Assembly (NCBI GenBank): GCA_007128525.1
Contig: SKXG01000293.1
Span: forward strand, 1 to 6,166
Length of the DNA: 6,166 nt
DNA from: Pseudomonadales bacterium
GTDB taxonomy: Bacteria > Pseudomonadota > Gammaproteobacteria > Pseudomonadales > Azotimanducaceae
Reading direction: 5' to 3'
Notes under the pieces: generated by a model
Told to the model about the DNA's origin: nothing
The model's database searches: none
The model's input: only the letters and a program-made list of their open reading frames with translations
In this document: positions 1 through 5,921 of the stretch, in pieces
How positions within the stretch are numbered: the first letter of the stretch is position 1
Layout: every line of letters begins with the position of its first letter
Program-made: the position numbers and the translations under genes

Positions 1-79
1 CCGATGTACCCGGGTTCGCAAAACAGCAATCGACACCCAGGTCTACCAGCGTGCGAATGAGACTCTCAGCACCGTTCAT
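1..79 (-). CDS. Thiamine-diphosphate-dependent enzyme, acetolactate synthase large subunit-like (N-terminal fragment)
   Basis: Only the first 26 codons are present; the gene runs off the left edge. The peptide begins [20 protein letters not shown] and continues ANPGTS. This is the typical start of ThDP enzymes of the acetolactate synthase/benzoylformate decarboxylase superfamily: a first helix, then a short strand ending in the NPGTS turn (residues 22-26) of the pyrimidine-binding domain. The catalytic glutamate and the metal/ThDP motif (GDG...N) would lie outside the window, so the reaction cannot be assigned. Proteins with this start are often labelled acetolactate synthase large subunit, but many are not the biosynthetic IlvB. 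The start is supported by a GGGAGGG ribosome-binding site at 83-89, ending 3 bases before the ATG. The gene lies downstream of a terminator, on the same strand as the two dehydrogenases. Confidence 0.8.
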   Translation of the reverse strand, partial: MNGAESLIRTLVDLGVDCCFANPGTS

Positions 80-82
80 AAC

Positions 83-89
83 CCCTCCC
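83..89 (-). promoter_or_regulatory. Ribosome-binding site of the ThDP enzyme gene
   Basis: The minus strand reads GGGAGGG followed by GTT and then ATG at 79. It is a strong Shine-Dalgarno match, slightly close to the start, and it fixes the start of the edge-truncated gene. Confidence 0.6.
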
Positions 90-123
90 TGACCAGCAAA
101 TTCGGAGCGCCCGACAACCGGGC

Positions 124-148
124 AAAAAAACGGGGGCCAAAGCCCCCG
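124..148 (-). terminator. Rho-independent terminator after the acyl-CoA dehydrogenase pair
   Basis: On the minus strand a perfect 7-bp GC stem (CGGGGGC arm at 142-148 paired with its complement at 131-137) with a 4-base loop is followed directly by seven T residues (124-130). This is a classic intrinsic terminator, and it is directional because the plus strand has no T-tract after the stem. It lies 53 bases past the stop codon of the dehydrogenase ending at 201. It should end that transcript before the ThDP enzyme gene. Confidence 0.88.
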
Positions 149-173
149 CTTCTGATCGACATTCGAGCGACTC

Positions 174-190
174 CGGCGCCGGTGGCGCCG
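174..190. repeat. GC-rich inverted repeat downstream of the acyl-CoA dehydrogenase gene
   Basis: CGGCGCC at 174-180 and GGCGCCG at 184-190 form a perfect 7-bp stem with a 3-base loop, 10 bases past the dehydrogenase stop codon. There is no T-tract. It could be a 3'-end hairpin that protects the message or assists the terminator at 124-148. It could also be chance in GC-rich DNA. Confidence 0.5.
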
Positions 191-200
191 AAGACGGCGA

Positions 201-1346
201 TCAATAACCTTCCAGCTCGCCGTAACGGTTGCGATGGAAGATCAGGTCGCCAAAGGTCTGCTCAGCGACGGCGGCACGCTTCATGAAGAAGCCGATGTCG
301 AACTCATCGGTCATGCCAATACCGCCGTGCATCTGTACCGCCTCACGGCTCACCAGGGTAAACGTCTCACCGACCTTGGCCTTGGCCAGACTGGCTGCCT
401 TGGCGATGTCTTCGGCAGAGCGTCCTTCATCCAGGGCAGACAGCGCATCCAGCACCACGGACTTGCACAGCTCTACTTCACAGAACATGTCTGCGGCACG
501 GTGCTTGAGGCCCTGGAAAGAGCCGATGGGCACACCAAACTGAACCCGCTCCTTGAGATATTCAATAGTCCGCTCATAGGCTTCCTGAGCGCTGCCGAGC
601 AATTCTGCAGCCAGCCCGATGCGGGCCACATCCAGCGTCGCATCCAGGACATCAGCACCCTTGTCGACATCGCCAAGCACATCGTCCTTGGAAACCGTGA
701 CACCGGAGAGGCTGATATTCGCCGCATTGCGGCTGTCCGCCATTTTGGTGCGGGTTACTTCCACGCCCTTTGCCGTGCGGTCGACCAGGAACAGGGTCAG
801 GCCGTTGCGGTCTCCGGGCTTGCCCGAGGTACGAGCAACCACGATCAGCTTGTCGGCAACATTGCCATCGAGCACGAAAGTCTTCTTGCCGTTGATGACA
901 AAGTCGCCGCCTTTCGCCTCGGCCTTGGTCTCAATGCCGTATGGATTGTGGCGCGGTCCTTCCTCAAGAGCCAGGGCCAGCAACAGACTGCCGCCGGCGA
1001 CTTCCGGCAGCAAACTGGATTTCTGCTCATCCGTGCCGCCGACATTGATGGCAGTGCCGCCGACCCAAACGGTGGCATACAGCGGGCTCGCCGTCAGCGT
1101 ACGTCCGGTTTCCTCGGTGACGACGCCCAGGCCCTTGTAGCCAAAGTCCAGGCCACCGAAGTCTTCCTTCCACGGAATGCCGGCCCAGCCCAGCTCAACC
1201 ATCTGCTTCCAGGTGTCACGGTCGAAACCGTCCGCGTTGTCCTCATCCCGCAGCTTGCGCAGCTGCGCAATCGGCGCATTGTTCGTGCAAAAGTCCTTTG
1301 CAGAGTCTTTGAGCATGTTCTGCTCATCGTTCAATATCATCGGCAT
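201..1346 (-). CDS. Acyl-CoA dehydrogenase family protein, probable non-catalytic (beta) subunit of a heteromeric enzyme
   Basis: The 381-residue flavoprotein-family protein is of usual ACAD length. It has the N-terminal helical domain (about 1-120), the middle beta domain (about 121-225) and the C-terminal helical domain (about 226-381). Well kept are the FAD-contact motif [13 protein letters not shown] (266-278) and QMHGGIGMT (338-346). The middle-domain loop that normally reads TEPxAGSD is degenerate ([11 protein letters not shown], 127-137), and the usual W/ITSG element reads FVLDG (157-161). Neither known catalytic glutamate position is filled: the C-terminal EGT site reads AEQTFGD (361-367), and the helix-G site reads LDVARIG (238-244) with alanine where LCAD/IVD have glutamate. 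I infer a structural/FAD-binding partner of the upstream dehydrogenase. The start is supported by an AAAGGGG ribosome site at 1355-1361, 8 bases upstream; Met3 is an alternative start. The substrate is unknown. Confidence 0.9.
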   Translation of the reverse strand: MPMILNDEQNMLKDSAKDFCTNNAPIAQLRKLRDEDNADGFDRDTWKQMVELGWAGIPWKEDFGGLDFGYKGLGVVTEETGRTLTASPLYATVWVGGTAINVGGTDEQKSSLLPEVAGGSLLLALALEEGPRHNPYGIETKAEAKGGDFVINGKKTFVLDGNVADKLIVVARTSGKPGDRNGLTLFLVDRTAKGVEVTRTKMADSRNAANISLSGVTVSKDDVLGDVDKGADVLDATLDVARIGLAAELLGSAQEAYERTIEYLKERVQFGVPIGSFQGLKHRAADMFCEVELCKSVVLDALSALDEGRSAEDIAKAASLAKAKVGETFTLVSREAVQMHGGIGMTDEFDIGFFMKRAAVAEQTFGDLIFHRNRYGELEGY

Positions 1347-1354
1347 ATGGTTGA

Positions 1355-1361
1355 CCCCTTT
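1355..1361 (-). promoter_or_regulatory. Ribosome-binding site of the 381-residue acyl-CoA dehydrogenase
   Basis: AAAGGGG on the minus strand, 8 bases before the ATG at 1346, supports this start over the in-frame ATG two codons later. Confidence 0.55.
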
Positions 1362-1376
1362 ACTTCACGCTAGTTG

Positions 1377-1393
1377 GTGATTCTGACAATCAC
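1377..1393. repeat. Inverted repeat GTGATT-N5-AATCAC upstream of the 381-residue dehydrogenase
   Basis: A perfect 6-bp inverted repeat with a 5-base spacer lies 31-47 bases upstream of the start codon at 1346. On the minus strand a TTGAAC hexamer (a possible -35, 1394-1399) directly precedes it, but no good -10 follows at the right distance. It could be an operator for a dimeric regulator or a leader hairpin. Function is inferred from position only. Confidence 0.4.
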
Positions 1394-1403
1394 GTTCAAA
1401 TCT

Positions 1404-1413
1404 GATAGCTATC
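1404..1413. repeat. Perfect palindrome GATAGCTATC in the gap between the two dehydrogenases
   Basis: This is a 10-bp perfect palindrome, 10 bases from the inverted repeat at 1377-1393. It lies in an AT-richer pocket of otherwise GC-rich DNA. It is a candidate protein-binding site with no further support. Confidence 0.3.
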
Positions 1414-1518
1414 CGGTTGCTCAGGTCTGGCTGGCCTGCCCTGCTACTCCACGCCGGCCCTCGCCCATCGAACTGCAAACCTCCGATTATCCAACCTCGC
1501 GGCAGAAAAACCAAATCC

Positions 1519-1530
1519 TGCCTGCAGGCA
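1519..1530. repeat. 12-bp palindrome TGCCTGCAGGCA just after the 394-residue dehydrogenase
   Basis: This perfect palindrome begins 2 bases past the TGA at 1533-1535. On the minus strand it is followed by a T-rich stretch (TTTGGTTTTT). It has no loop and so is not a convincing terminator hairpin. A longer alternative pairing, GGCAG at 1518-1522 with CTGCC at about 1500-1505, is also weak. Partial termination or attenuation between the two genes is possible but unproven. Confidence 0.3.
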
Positions 1531-1532
1531 CT

Positions 1533-2717
1533 TCAGTCGGGCAGGCCCAACACACGCTTGGCTATGATGTTGAGCTGGACCTCTGTCGAGCCCCCGGCGA
1601 TGGTTCCCGACTTGCTCCGCAACCAGGTGCGGGTCAACGCCAGCTCGTCATCGGAGAAGCTGTCGCCTTCCCAGCCAACCCCCTGGGTTCCCATCATTCT
1701 CAGCTGCAGCTCATAACGCCGTTTGCGGGTCTCAGAGCTATAATACTTGAAGATGGATGTTGCGAAGGTTGGCACATCGCCGGCCTGGTTCTCCTCATGT
1801 GAACGCCGCTGCGTCAGCGCAAAGGCGCGACTGCGTATCTGATGATCAATGAGTTCCCGTCGCAGCGACGGGTCAGCTACCCGCCCCTGCTCATCCACAC
1901 CCAGGTACTGCCTTGCGACATCGACCAGCGAGCCCTGCTCATCCGCGCGCGGCCCGCCGCCCAGCCCGGACAGTGACGAGCGTTCATGTTGCAGCAGGCG
2001 CTTGGCCACGGTCCAGCCTTTGTTCTCCTGCCCCACCAGATCCCGCTTGGGCACCTTGACATCGGTAAAGAACACTTCACAGAAGGGCGAGGTGCCGTTG
2101 ATCAGCACGATGGGTTTAACGCTGACACCCGGATCGTGCATGGAGAACAACAGAAAGCTGATGCCATCATGCTTGGGAACGTCAGGATTGGTACGGACCA
2201 GGCAGAAAATCCAGTCGGCATACTGTGCACCGGACGTCCAGATCTTCTGGCCGTTGACGAGATAGAAGTCGCCCTTGTCCTCGGCTTTCGTTCTGAGACT
2301 GGCCAGGTCCGACCCGGCGCTGGGTTCCGAGTAGCCCTGACACCAGCGAATCTCGCCGTTGGCAATCTTGGGCAGGTGGCGTTCTTTCTGCTCGTCGTTA
2401 CCATGCTCAAGCAGCGTCGGGCCAATCATGGTGACGCCCATGCCGCCCAGCGGCTGTGGCGCACCATGAGCACGAAAGACTTCTCGCAGAACCTGATGCC
2501 GTGCCTTGTCCAACTCCGCTCCGCCATAGGCGCGCGGCCAGTTCGGCACAGTGAAGCCCCGTTCGTAGCAGGCATCGAACCACTTCTGGCTGTCTGAGTC
2601 AGTGCGCTTTGGCCCGTTGCCGGCCGGTCCCATCTCACGGCCCTGCAAAGCCGATGGCAGCGCCTCGCTGATCCAATCCTCGACGTCCGCACGGAAATCA
2701 GCCACAGCATCAGACAT
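1533..2717 (-). CDS. Acyl-CoA dehydrogenase, probable catalytic (alpha) subunit of a heteromeric enzyme
   Basis: The 394-residue protein should introduce an alpha,beta double bond into an acyl-CoA and pass electrons through FAD to ETF. Visible motifs are CQGYSEPSAGSDLASLRT (126-143, flavin/substrate loop), WTSGAQYADW (160-169) and SPFCEVFF (210-217). The motif RLLQHERS (240-247) puts Glu245 where LCAD and isovaleryl-CoA dehydrogenase have their helix-G catalytic base. The MCAD-type site reads AGGSTEVQ, without glutamate. The common RxQFGxPIxxFQ and HGGxG motifs are absent. The C-terminus NIIAKRVLGLPD matches the paralogue at 4703-5899. The start was set at 2717, not 54 bases further upstream, because GGGGAGGG (2724-2731) sits 6 bases ahead of it. 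It is first in a two-gene minus-strand unit with the 381-residue dehydrogenase. The substrate is unknown; steroid or other bulky acyl-CoA is possible by analogy with ChsE4-ChsE5. Confidence 0.92.
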   Translation of the reverse strand: MSDAVADFRADVEDWISEALPSALQGREMGPAGNGPKRTDSDSQKWFDACYERGFTVPNWPRAYGGAELDKARHQVLREVFRAHGAPQPLGGMGVTMIGPTLLEHGNDEQKERHLPKIANGEIRWCQGYSEPSAGSDLASLRTKAEDKGDFYLVNGQKIWTSGAQYADWIFCLVRTNPDVPKHDGISFLLFSMHDPGVSVKPIVLINGTSPFCEVFFTDVKVPKRDLVGQENKGWTVAKRLLQHERSSLSGLGGGPRADEQGSLVDVARQYLGVDEQGRVADPSLRRELIDHQIRSRAFALTQRRSHEENQAGDVPTFATSIFKYYSSETRKRRYELQLRMMGTQGVGWEGDSFSDDELALTRTWLRSKSGTIAGGSTEVQLNIIAKRVLGLPD

Positions 2718-2723
2718 AACTTG

Positions 2724-2731
2724 CCCTCCCC
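2724..2731 (-). promoter_or_regulatory. Ribosome-binding site that fixes the start of the 394-residue dehydrogenase
   Basis: GGGGAGGG on the minus strand lies 6 bases before the ATG at 2717. The in-frame ATG at 2771 would place this site inside the coding region and would add 18 residues with no match in the paralogue, so the downstream start is preferred. Confidence 0.65.
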
Positions 2732-2838
2732 TAAAAACAAGCCGCTCCATGAAACCAAAGGCGCCGACCAATGTCGAGCCTCAGCGGATGACAACCTCGA
2801 CACCACCAGCGACAATGGGCGGTCATCCCGCCCGGCCC

Positions 2839-2842
2839 GGAG
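2839..2842 (+). promoter_or_regulatory. Ribosome-binding site favouring a GTG start for the methyltransferase
   Basis: GGAG lies 5 bases before GTG at 2848. The in-frame ATGs at 2749, 2788 and 2815 have no comparable site, and the one at 2602 lies inside the opposite-strand dehydrogenase. Confidence 0.45.
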
Positions 2843-2847
2843 TACAG

Positions 2848-3549
2848 GTGACCAAGTCAGCCCACCTCCCCCTGCCCGACCAAGACTCAGAGGAACTGTT
2901 GGCGCAACTGAGCCGGCGGCTGCAACGCACACTGCCAATGGCCCACATCAAACAACGTTTGCTTGACGGCTGCGACGGGCTCAGCCTGGGCTTGATCAAC
3001 GACGACTTCCCGACAGGTCCGCTGCCTGCCGATGTCATGCGGGATGTGGTGGCCGAGCCTGCCTATTGGGCTTTCTGCTGGGGCAGCGGATTGGGGCTGG
3101 CACAATTGCTGTACCAGCATCCGGAGTGGGTGGCTGGCAAAGTGGTCCTGGATCTGGGCTCCGGCTCCGGCGTCATCGGCATCGCCGCCGCCCGCAACGG
3201 CGCCAGCATGCTGATCGCCTGTGACAATGACCCGGATGCCCTTGTGGCCACGGCCATCAATGCCCGTCTCAATAATGTCTCACTAACGCTGCTCGACGAA
3301 CTCAACCAGTTGCAGGGCCCGGTCGACCTGATTCTGATGGCCGATGTTCTGTATGACAGGTCCAACCTGCCGCTGTTGGATGCCGCCTGCGCACTGGCGC
3401 CCTCCGTACTTGTTGCCGATTCCCGGATACGCACATCTCCACACCCGGATTTCAAAGAGATACGGCAAGTCGCGGCCCTGACGACGCCCAATCTGGGTGA
3501 ATTCGACGAATTCGGAACCGTTCGGCTGTTTCTTCGGGGCGCCCTGTAG
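2848..3549 (+). CDS. Class I SAM-dependent methyltransferase, METTL20/ETF-beta lysine methyltransferase-like
   Basis: From the GTG at 2848 the protein has 233 residues. The SAM-binding core is clear: motif I LDLGSGSGVIG (101-111), the acidic ribose-binding turn CDNDPDA (125-131), Asp150 after strand 3, and motif IV ILMADVLYD (162-170). An upstream segment PAYWAFCWGSGLGLAQ (71-86) precedes motif I. This layout, with an aromatic YWAxxW segment before motif I and a D-x-x-Y motif after strand 4, is that of the METTL20/METTL21 lysine methyltransferase group and of proteins labelled nicotinamide N-methylase-like or PrmA-like. METTL20 and a bacterial homologue methylate the beta subunit of ETF, the electron acceptor of ACADs. 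That activity is inferred here, not shown. The frame stays open to 2602, and ATGs at 2749, 2788 and 2815 are alternative starts. It is convergent with the gene at 3626. Confidence 0.85.
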   Translation: MTKSAHLPLPDQDSEELLAQLSRRLQRTLPMAHIKQRLLDGCDGLSLGLINDDFPTGPLPADVMRDVVAEPAYWAFCWGSGLGLAQLLYQHPEWVAGKVVLDLGSGSGVIGIAAARNGASMLIACDNDPDALVATAINARLNNVSLTLLDELNQLQGPVDLILMADVLYDRSNLPLLDAACALAPSVLVADSRIRTSPHPDFKEIRQVAALTTPNLGEFDEFGTVRLFLRGAL

Positions 3550-3608
3550 TTACGCAAGGCCGAGCGCTGCAAGCAAAGGCGCACACCAGCGTCTTAGCTG
3601 CGCTGATC

Positions 3609-3625
3609 TGTCCGAACAGCGGACA
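3609..3625. repeat. Inverted repeat between convergent genes, possible weak terminator
   Basis: TGTCCG (3609-3614) and CGGACA (3620-3625) form a 6-bp stem with a 5-base loop, touching the stop codon of the minus-strand gene (3626-3628) and 60 bases past the methyltransferase stop. No T-tract follows on either strand, so intrinsic termination is doubtful. No other terminator is visible in this 76-bp gap. Confidence 0.3.
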
Positions 3626-4543
3626 TCAGGGGGCAGTCGGGATGTCGGGCACGCTGCCTTGGGCCGGCATCGACACAGCCTCCAGCAGCAACCAGCTGTC
3701 GGCCGCAACCATGCGTCGTTGCAGCGCATGCAATGTACGGCGCTCGGGATCCGCCAGCCAGGCATCGCGCGCCGCTGCTGTCGGAAAACGATACAACCAG
3801 AGCGCGTCCCAGGATGGTGAGGATGAGGATGCAAGCATCTGCAGTCTGGCCCGCCAGATCAGGCTGCCGTCAAACGAAGCCAGAGTGTCTTCAATGTCGG
3901 CAAGCCAACGCTCAGCAAAAGCGTCGTCACTCTGACCATCAGGCCATCGGGCCAGGTGTGCGACCAGAACGCCGTCTGGCTCCGCCATCGGCGGCGGCAG
4001 CTCGGTACCCAGCGCCTGCAACACCATGAAGTCTGTCCAGCTGTCAGCCGGCAAGCCGGTGTAGTTGCGCAGATCCGACAACCCCAACTGTTCCACAAAC
4101 TGTCCGCCCTGATCGTGGATCACCAGGCTCAACAGCGGCCAGCGGGTCGCACCGTCGGCGGTTGGCACAGCGCGCGACAGCAGCACGGGATCACCACCGA
4201 AGCGGTCGAGCTGGGGCATAAGCCATGGCACCAGCGCTGCGTCGTCGGCAGCGGCCACCTCTGAAGCCGACAGATTTGCCGGTGCCATCAGGCGCACCAG
4301 CACCAGCGGCGCGTCGCGACGCTCCTGTTGCAACATCAACCGGGCCATGTCTGTTCCCAACAGGTACAACGTCATTCCAAGCCCGACCAACAGCAGGCTG
4401 ATGAACACCAGAAATCCCCAGGCTCCCCGACTCAACGTGCCTCCCCAAGCGCTTCCAGACCCGGCCAATCCCAACAAGTCCCAACAACCTGCAGTCAAGC
4501 TGCGACGGGCTGAAGGCGGCCACGCGTAGAACTTGTCGGTCAA
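3626..4543 (-). CDS. Uncharacterised single-pass membrane protein with two apparent alpha/beta-barrel-like repeats
   Basis: I do not recognise a named family for this 305-residue protein. One hydrophobic helix (about 42-63, AWGFLVFISLLLVGLG...) follows a 41-residue arginine-containing N-terminus. The remaining 240 residues should form one soluble side. That part looks like two similar units. Each has a strand (PLVLVRLM, 79-86; DGVLVAHLARW, 190-200), a helix, then a strand pair and a helix. The second strand pair and helix WDALWLYRFPTAAARDAWL (245-263) resembles ferredoxin-like dimeric alpha/beta-barrel (DUF1330/ABM-type) proteins. No catalytic motif stands out. The chosen start is TTG at 4543 with an AGGG seven bases upstream. 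The frame is open further upstream to a stop near 4634 but has no better start codon there. An internal start is possible. The gene is divergent from the dehydrogenase at 4703. Confidence 0.65.
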   Translation of the reverse strand: MTDKFYAWPPSARRSLTAGCWDLLGLAGSGSAWGGTLSRGAWGFLVFISLLLVGLGMTLYLLGTDMARLMLQQERRDAPLVLVRLMAPANLSASEVAAADDAALVPWLMPQLDRFGGDPVLLSRAVPTADGATRWPLLSLVIHDQGGQFVEQLGLSDLRNYTGLPADSWTDFMVLQALGTELPPPMAEPDGVLVAHLARWPDGQSDDAFAERWLADIEDTLASFDGSLIWRARLQMLASSSSPSWDALWLYRFPTAAARDAWLADPERRTLHALQRRMVAADSWLLLEAVSMPAQGSVPDIPTAP

Positions 4544-4702
4544 CGCGCAACCCTGCGTCAGCCAGATGCAAATGGCAACTGGCCGGCGGGTTATCCTGTG
4601 ACGGATTGAACCGAATTCGGGAATGATGGATAGTTAGGGGCAGCGAATCTTTGAATCCCAAGACTCAGATCACCAGACATCTACGATAAATCGGGGGATA
4701 TT
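4544..4702. promoter_or_regulatory. Divergent intergenic region upstream of the third acyl-CoA dehydrogenase
   Basis: These 159 bp must hold promoters for the minus-strand membrane protein and the plus-strand dehydrogenase. A perfect 10-bp palindrome, CCGAATTCGG (4611-4620), lies between the two starts, 67 bases from one and 82 from the other, a plausible place for a shared operator. A possible -10, TACGAT (4682-4687), lacks a matching -35 and would leave almost no leader. A ribosome site GGGGGA at 4693-4698 serves the ATG at 4703. Confidence 0.35.
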
Positions 4703-5899
4703 ATGGCAAACGAGCAACTGGACGAGTTCCGGCGAGAAGTCCGGGCCTGGCTGGAAGAGAACTGTCCGAAGGGCGCCCGCGGCCCAGGACCTGTAGCCAT
4801 GCCGGGGCGGCGCAACCGGGTTGATGACAAGGACACCATCCTCTGGAAAGAGCGCATGGCCGAAAAGGGCTGGACTGTCCCACACTGGCCCAAGGAATAC
4901 GGTGGTGGCGGCCTGAGCCGGGCCGAAGTGTCTGTGCTGCAGCAGGAGATGAACCGTATTGATGCCCGCATGCCGCTGATGGGCGGCATGGGTGTCAGCA
5001 TGATCGGACCGACCCTGTTGGAGTTCGGCACCGAAGATCAGAAGAAGCGCCACCTGCCACCGATTGTGCGCGGTGAGATCAACTGGTGTCAGGGCTACTC
5101 GGAGCCGGGCGCCGGGTCCGACCTGGCCTCACTGCGTACCCGGGCTGAAGAGAAAGGCGATCACTTCGTCATCAACGGCCAGAAAATCTGGACGTCCGGC
5201 GCGCAGTTTGCCGACTGGATGTTTGCGCTGGTCCGAACCAATTTCGATGTGCCCAAGCACGAAGGCATCAGCTTCGTGTTGCTCGACATGGATCAGGAAG
5301 GTGTATCGGTACGGCCGATCAAGCTGATCAGCGGTGCTTCACCGTTCTGCGAAACCTTTTTCGACAACGCCATTGCCAAGAAAGAAGACCTGGTTGGTGA
5401 GCTGAACAAGGGCTGGACCGTCGGCAAGCGTCTGCTGCAGCACGAGCGATCCGGTCAGGGCGGTCTCGGCGGCGGCGGTCGCCGTCAGGAAGCCGGTCCA
5501 GGCAGCCTGGACACGGTGGCCAAGAAGTACATCGGCGAAGCGGACGGCCGCATTGCCGATCCGCAGTGGCGCGATCGGGTGCTGACCATGAACATGAATC
5601 AGAAGGCGTTCAGCCTGACGACTCGGCGTGCCATGGAAGAGAACCGCGATGGTCGCACGCCGGGCGAAGCCACATCGATCTTCAAACTGTACGGCTCCAC
5701 GCTGACCCGCGACCGGGCGGCCATGACCGTTGAGATGATGGGCTTTCAGGGTGTGGGCTGGGAAGGCGACAGCTTCAGTGAGGCTGAGCTCAATGCCACC
5801 CGGTCCTGGCTGTCGAGCCGTGCCGTCACCATCTACGGCGGCACCAATGAGGTTCAGAAGAACATCATTGCCAAACGGGTACTCGGCCTGCCGGACTGA
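4703..5899 (+). CDS. Acyl-CoA dehydrogenase, alpha-type paralogue with helix-G catalytic glutamate
   Basis: The 398-residue protein is a close paralogue of the one at 1533-2717. They share CQGYSEPxAGSDLASLRT (129-146 here), NGQKIWTSGAQ (158-168), KRLLQHERS (242-250), GVGWEGDSFS (350-359) and the end NIIAKRVLGLPD. The likely role is FAD-dependent alpha,beta-dehydrogenation of an acyl-CoA with ETF as acceptor. The probable catalytic base is Glu248, aligned by eye with LCAD/IVD. The MCAD position reads YGGTNEVQ (378-385), with glycine for glutamate. As in its paralogue, the RxQFG and HGGxG motifs are missing, so it may also need a beta-type partner, but none is adjacent. The start at 4703 has GGGGGA 4 bases upstream. 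The gene is followed by a strong terminator and appears monocistronic. Confidence 0.93.
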   Translation: MANEQLDEFRREVRAWLEENCPKGARGPGPVAMPGRRNRVDDKDTILWKERMAEKGWTVPHWPKEYGGGGLSRAEVSVLQQEMNRIDARMPLMGGMGVSMIGPTLLEFGTEDQKKRHLPPIVRGEINWCQGYSEPGAGSDLASLRTRAEEKGDHFVINGQKIWTSGAQFADWMFALVRTNFDVPKHEGISFVLLDMDQEGVSVRPIKLISGASPFCETFFDNAIAKKEDLVGELNKGWTVGKRLLQHERSGQGGLGGGGRRQEAGPGSLDTVAKKYIGEADGRIADPQWRDRVLTMNMNQKAFSLTTRRAMEENRDGRTPGEATSIFKLYGSTLTRDRAAMTVEMMGFQGVGWEGDSFSEAELNATRSWLSSRAVTIYGGTNEVQKNIIAKRVLGLPD

Positions 5900-5921
5900 C
5901 GCCGCAGACGTCATTGGCCGC

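Larger units (their letters stand above)
2718..2847. promoter_or_regulatory. Divergent intergenic region between the dehydrogenase pair and the methyltransferase
   Basis: These 130 bp must carry the minus-strand promoter for the two dehydrogenases and probably a plus-strand promoter for the methyltransferase. I see no strong sigma-70 box pair. The best minus-strand candidate is TTGTCG, 16 bases, TGTCAT, which is weak. A 6-bp inverted repeat (GGGCGG at 2817-2822, CCGCCC at 2828-2833, 5-base loop) could be an operator or chance GC pairing. Confidence 0.35.

Noticed and set aside
234..1373. 379-codon open frame on the plus strand opposite the 381-residue dehydrogenase
   Set aside because: It mirrors the dehydrogenase almost exactly, has no recognisable domain, and long antisense frames are expected in GC-rich genes with this codon bias. 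The minus-strand protein carries clear ACAD motifs.
1986..2597. 203-codon plus-strand frame inside the 394-residue dehydrogenase
   Set aside because: It lies wholly antisense to a gene with strong family motifs and its translation has no recognisable features.
2602..2847. N-terminal extension of the methyltransferase frame back to ATG 2602
   Set aside because: The extra 82 residues are low-complexity, overlap the opposite dehydrogenase and its ribosome site, and no Shine-Dalgarno precedes that ATG. GTG 2848 gives a family-like length.
3497..3515. Direct repeat GAATTCGAC/GAATTCGGA near the end of the methyltransferase gene
   Set aside because: It encodes the EFDEFG peptide within a coding region and is explained by the protein sequence.
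4191..4661. 156-codon minus-strand frame overlapping the membrane-protein gene start
   Set aside because: It is in another frame of the same strand, with no recognisable domain; the 3626-4543 frame has the hydrophobic helix and regular strand/helix patterning.
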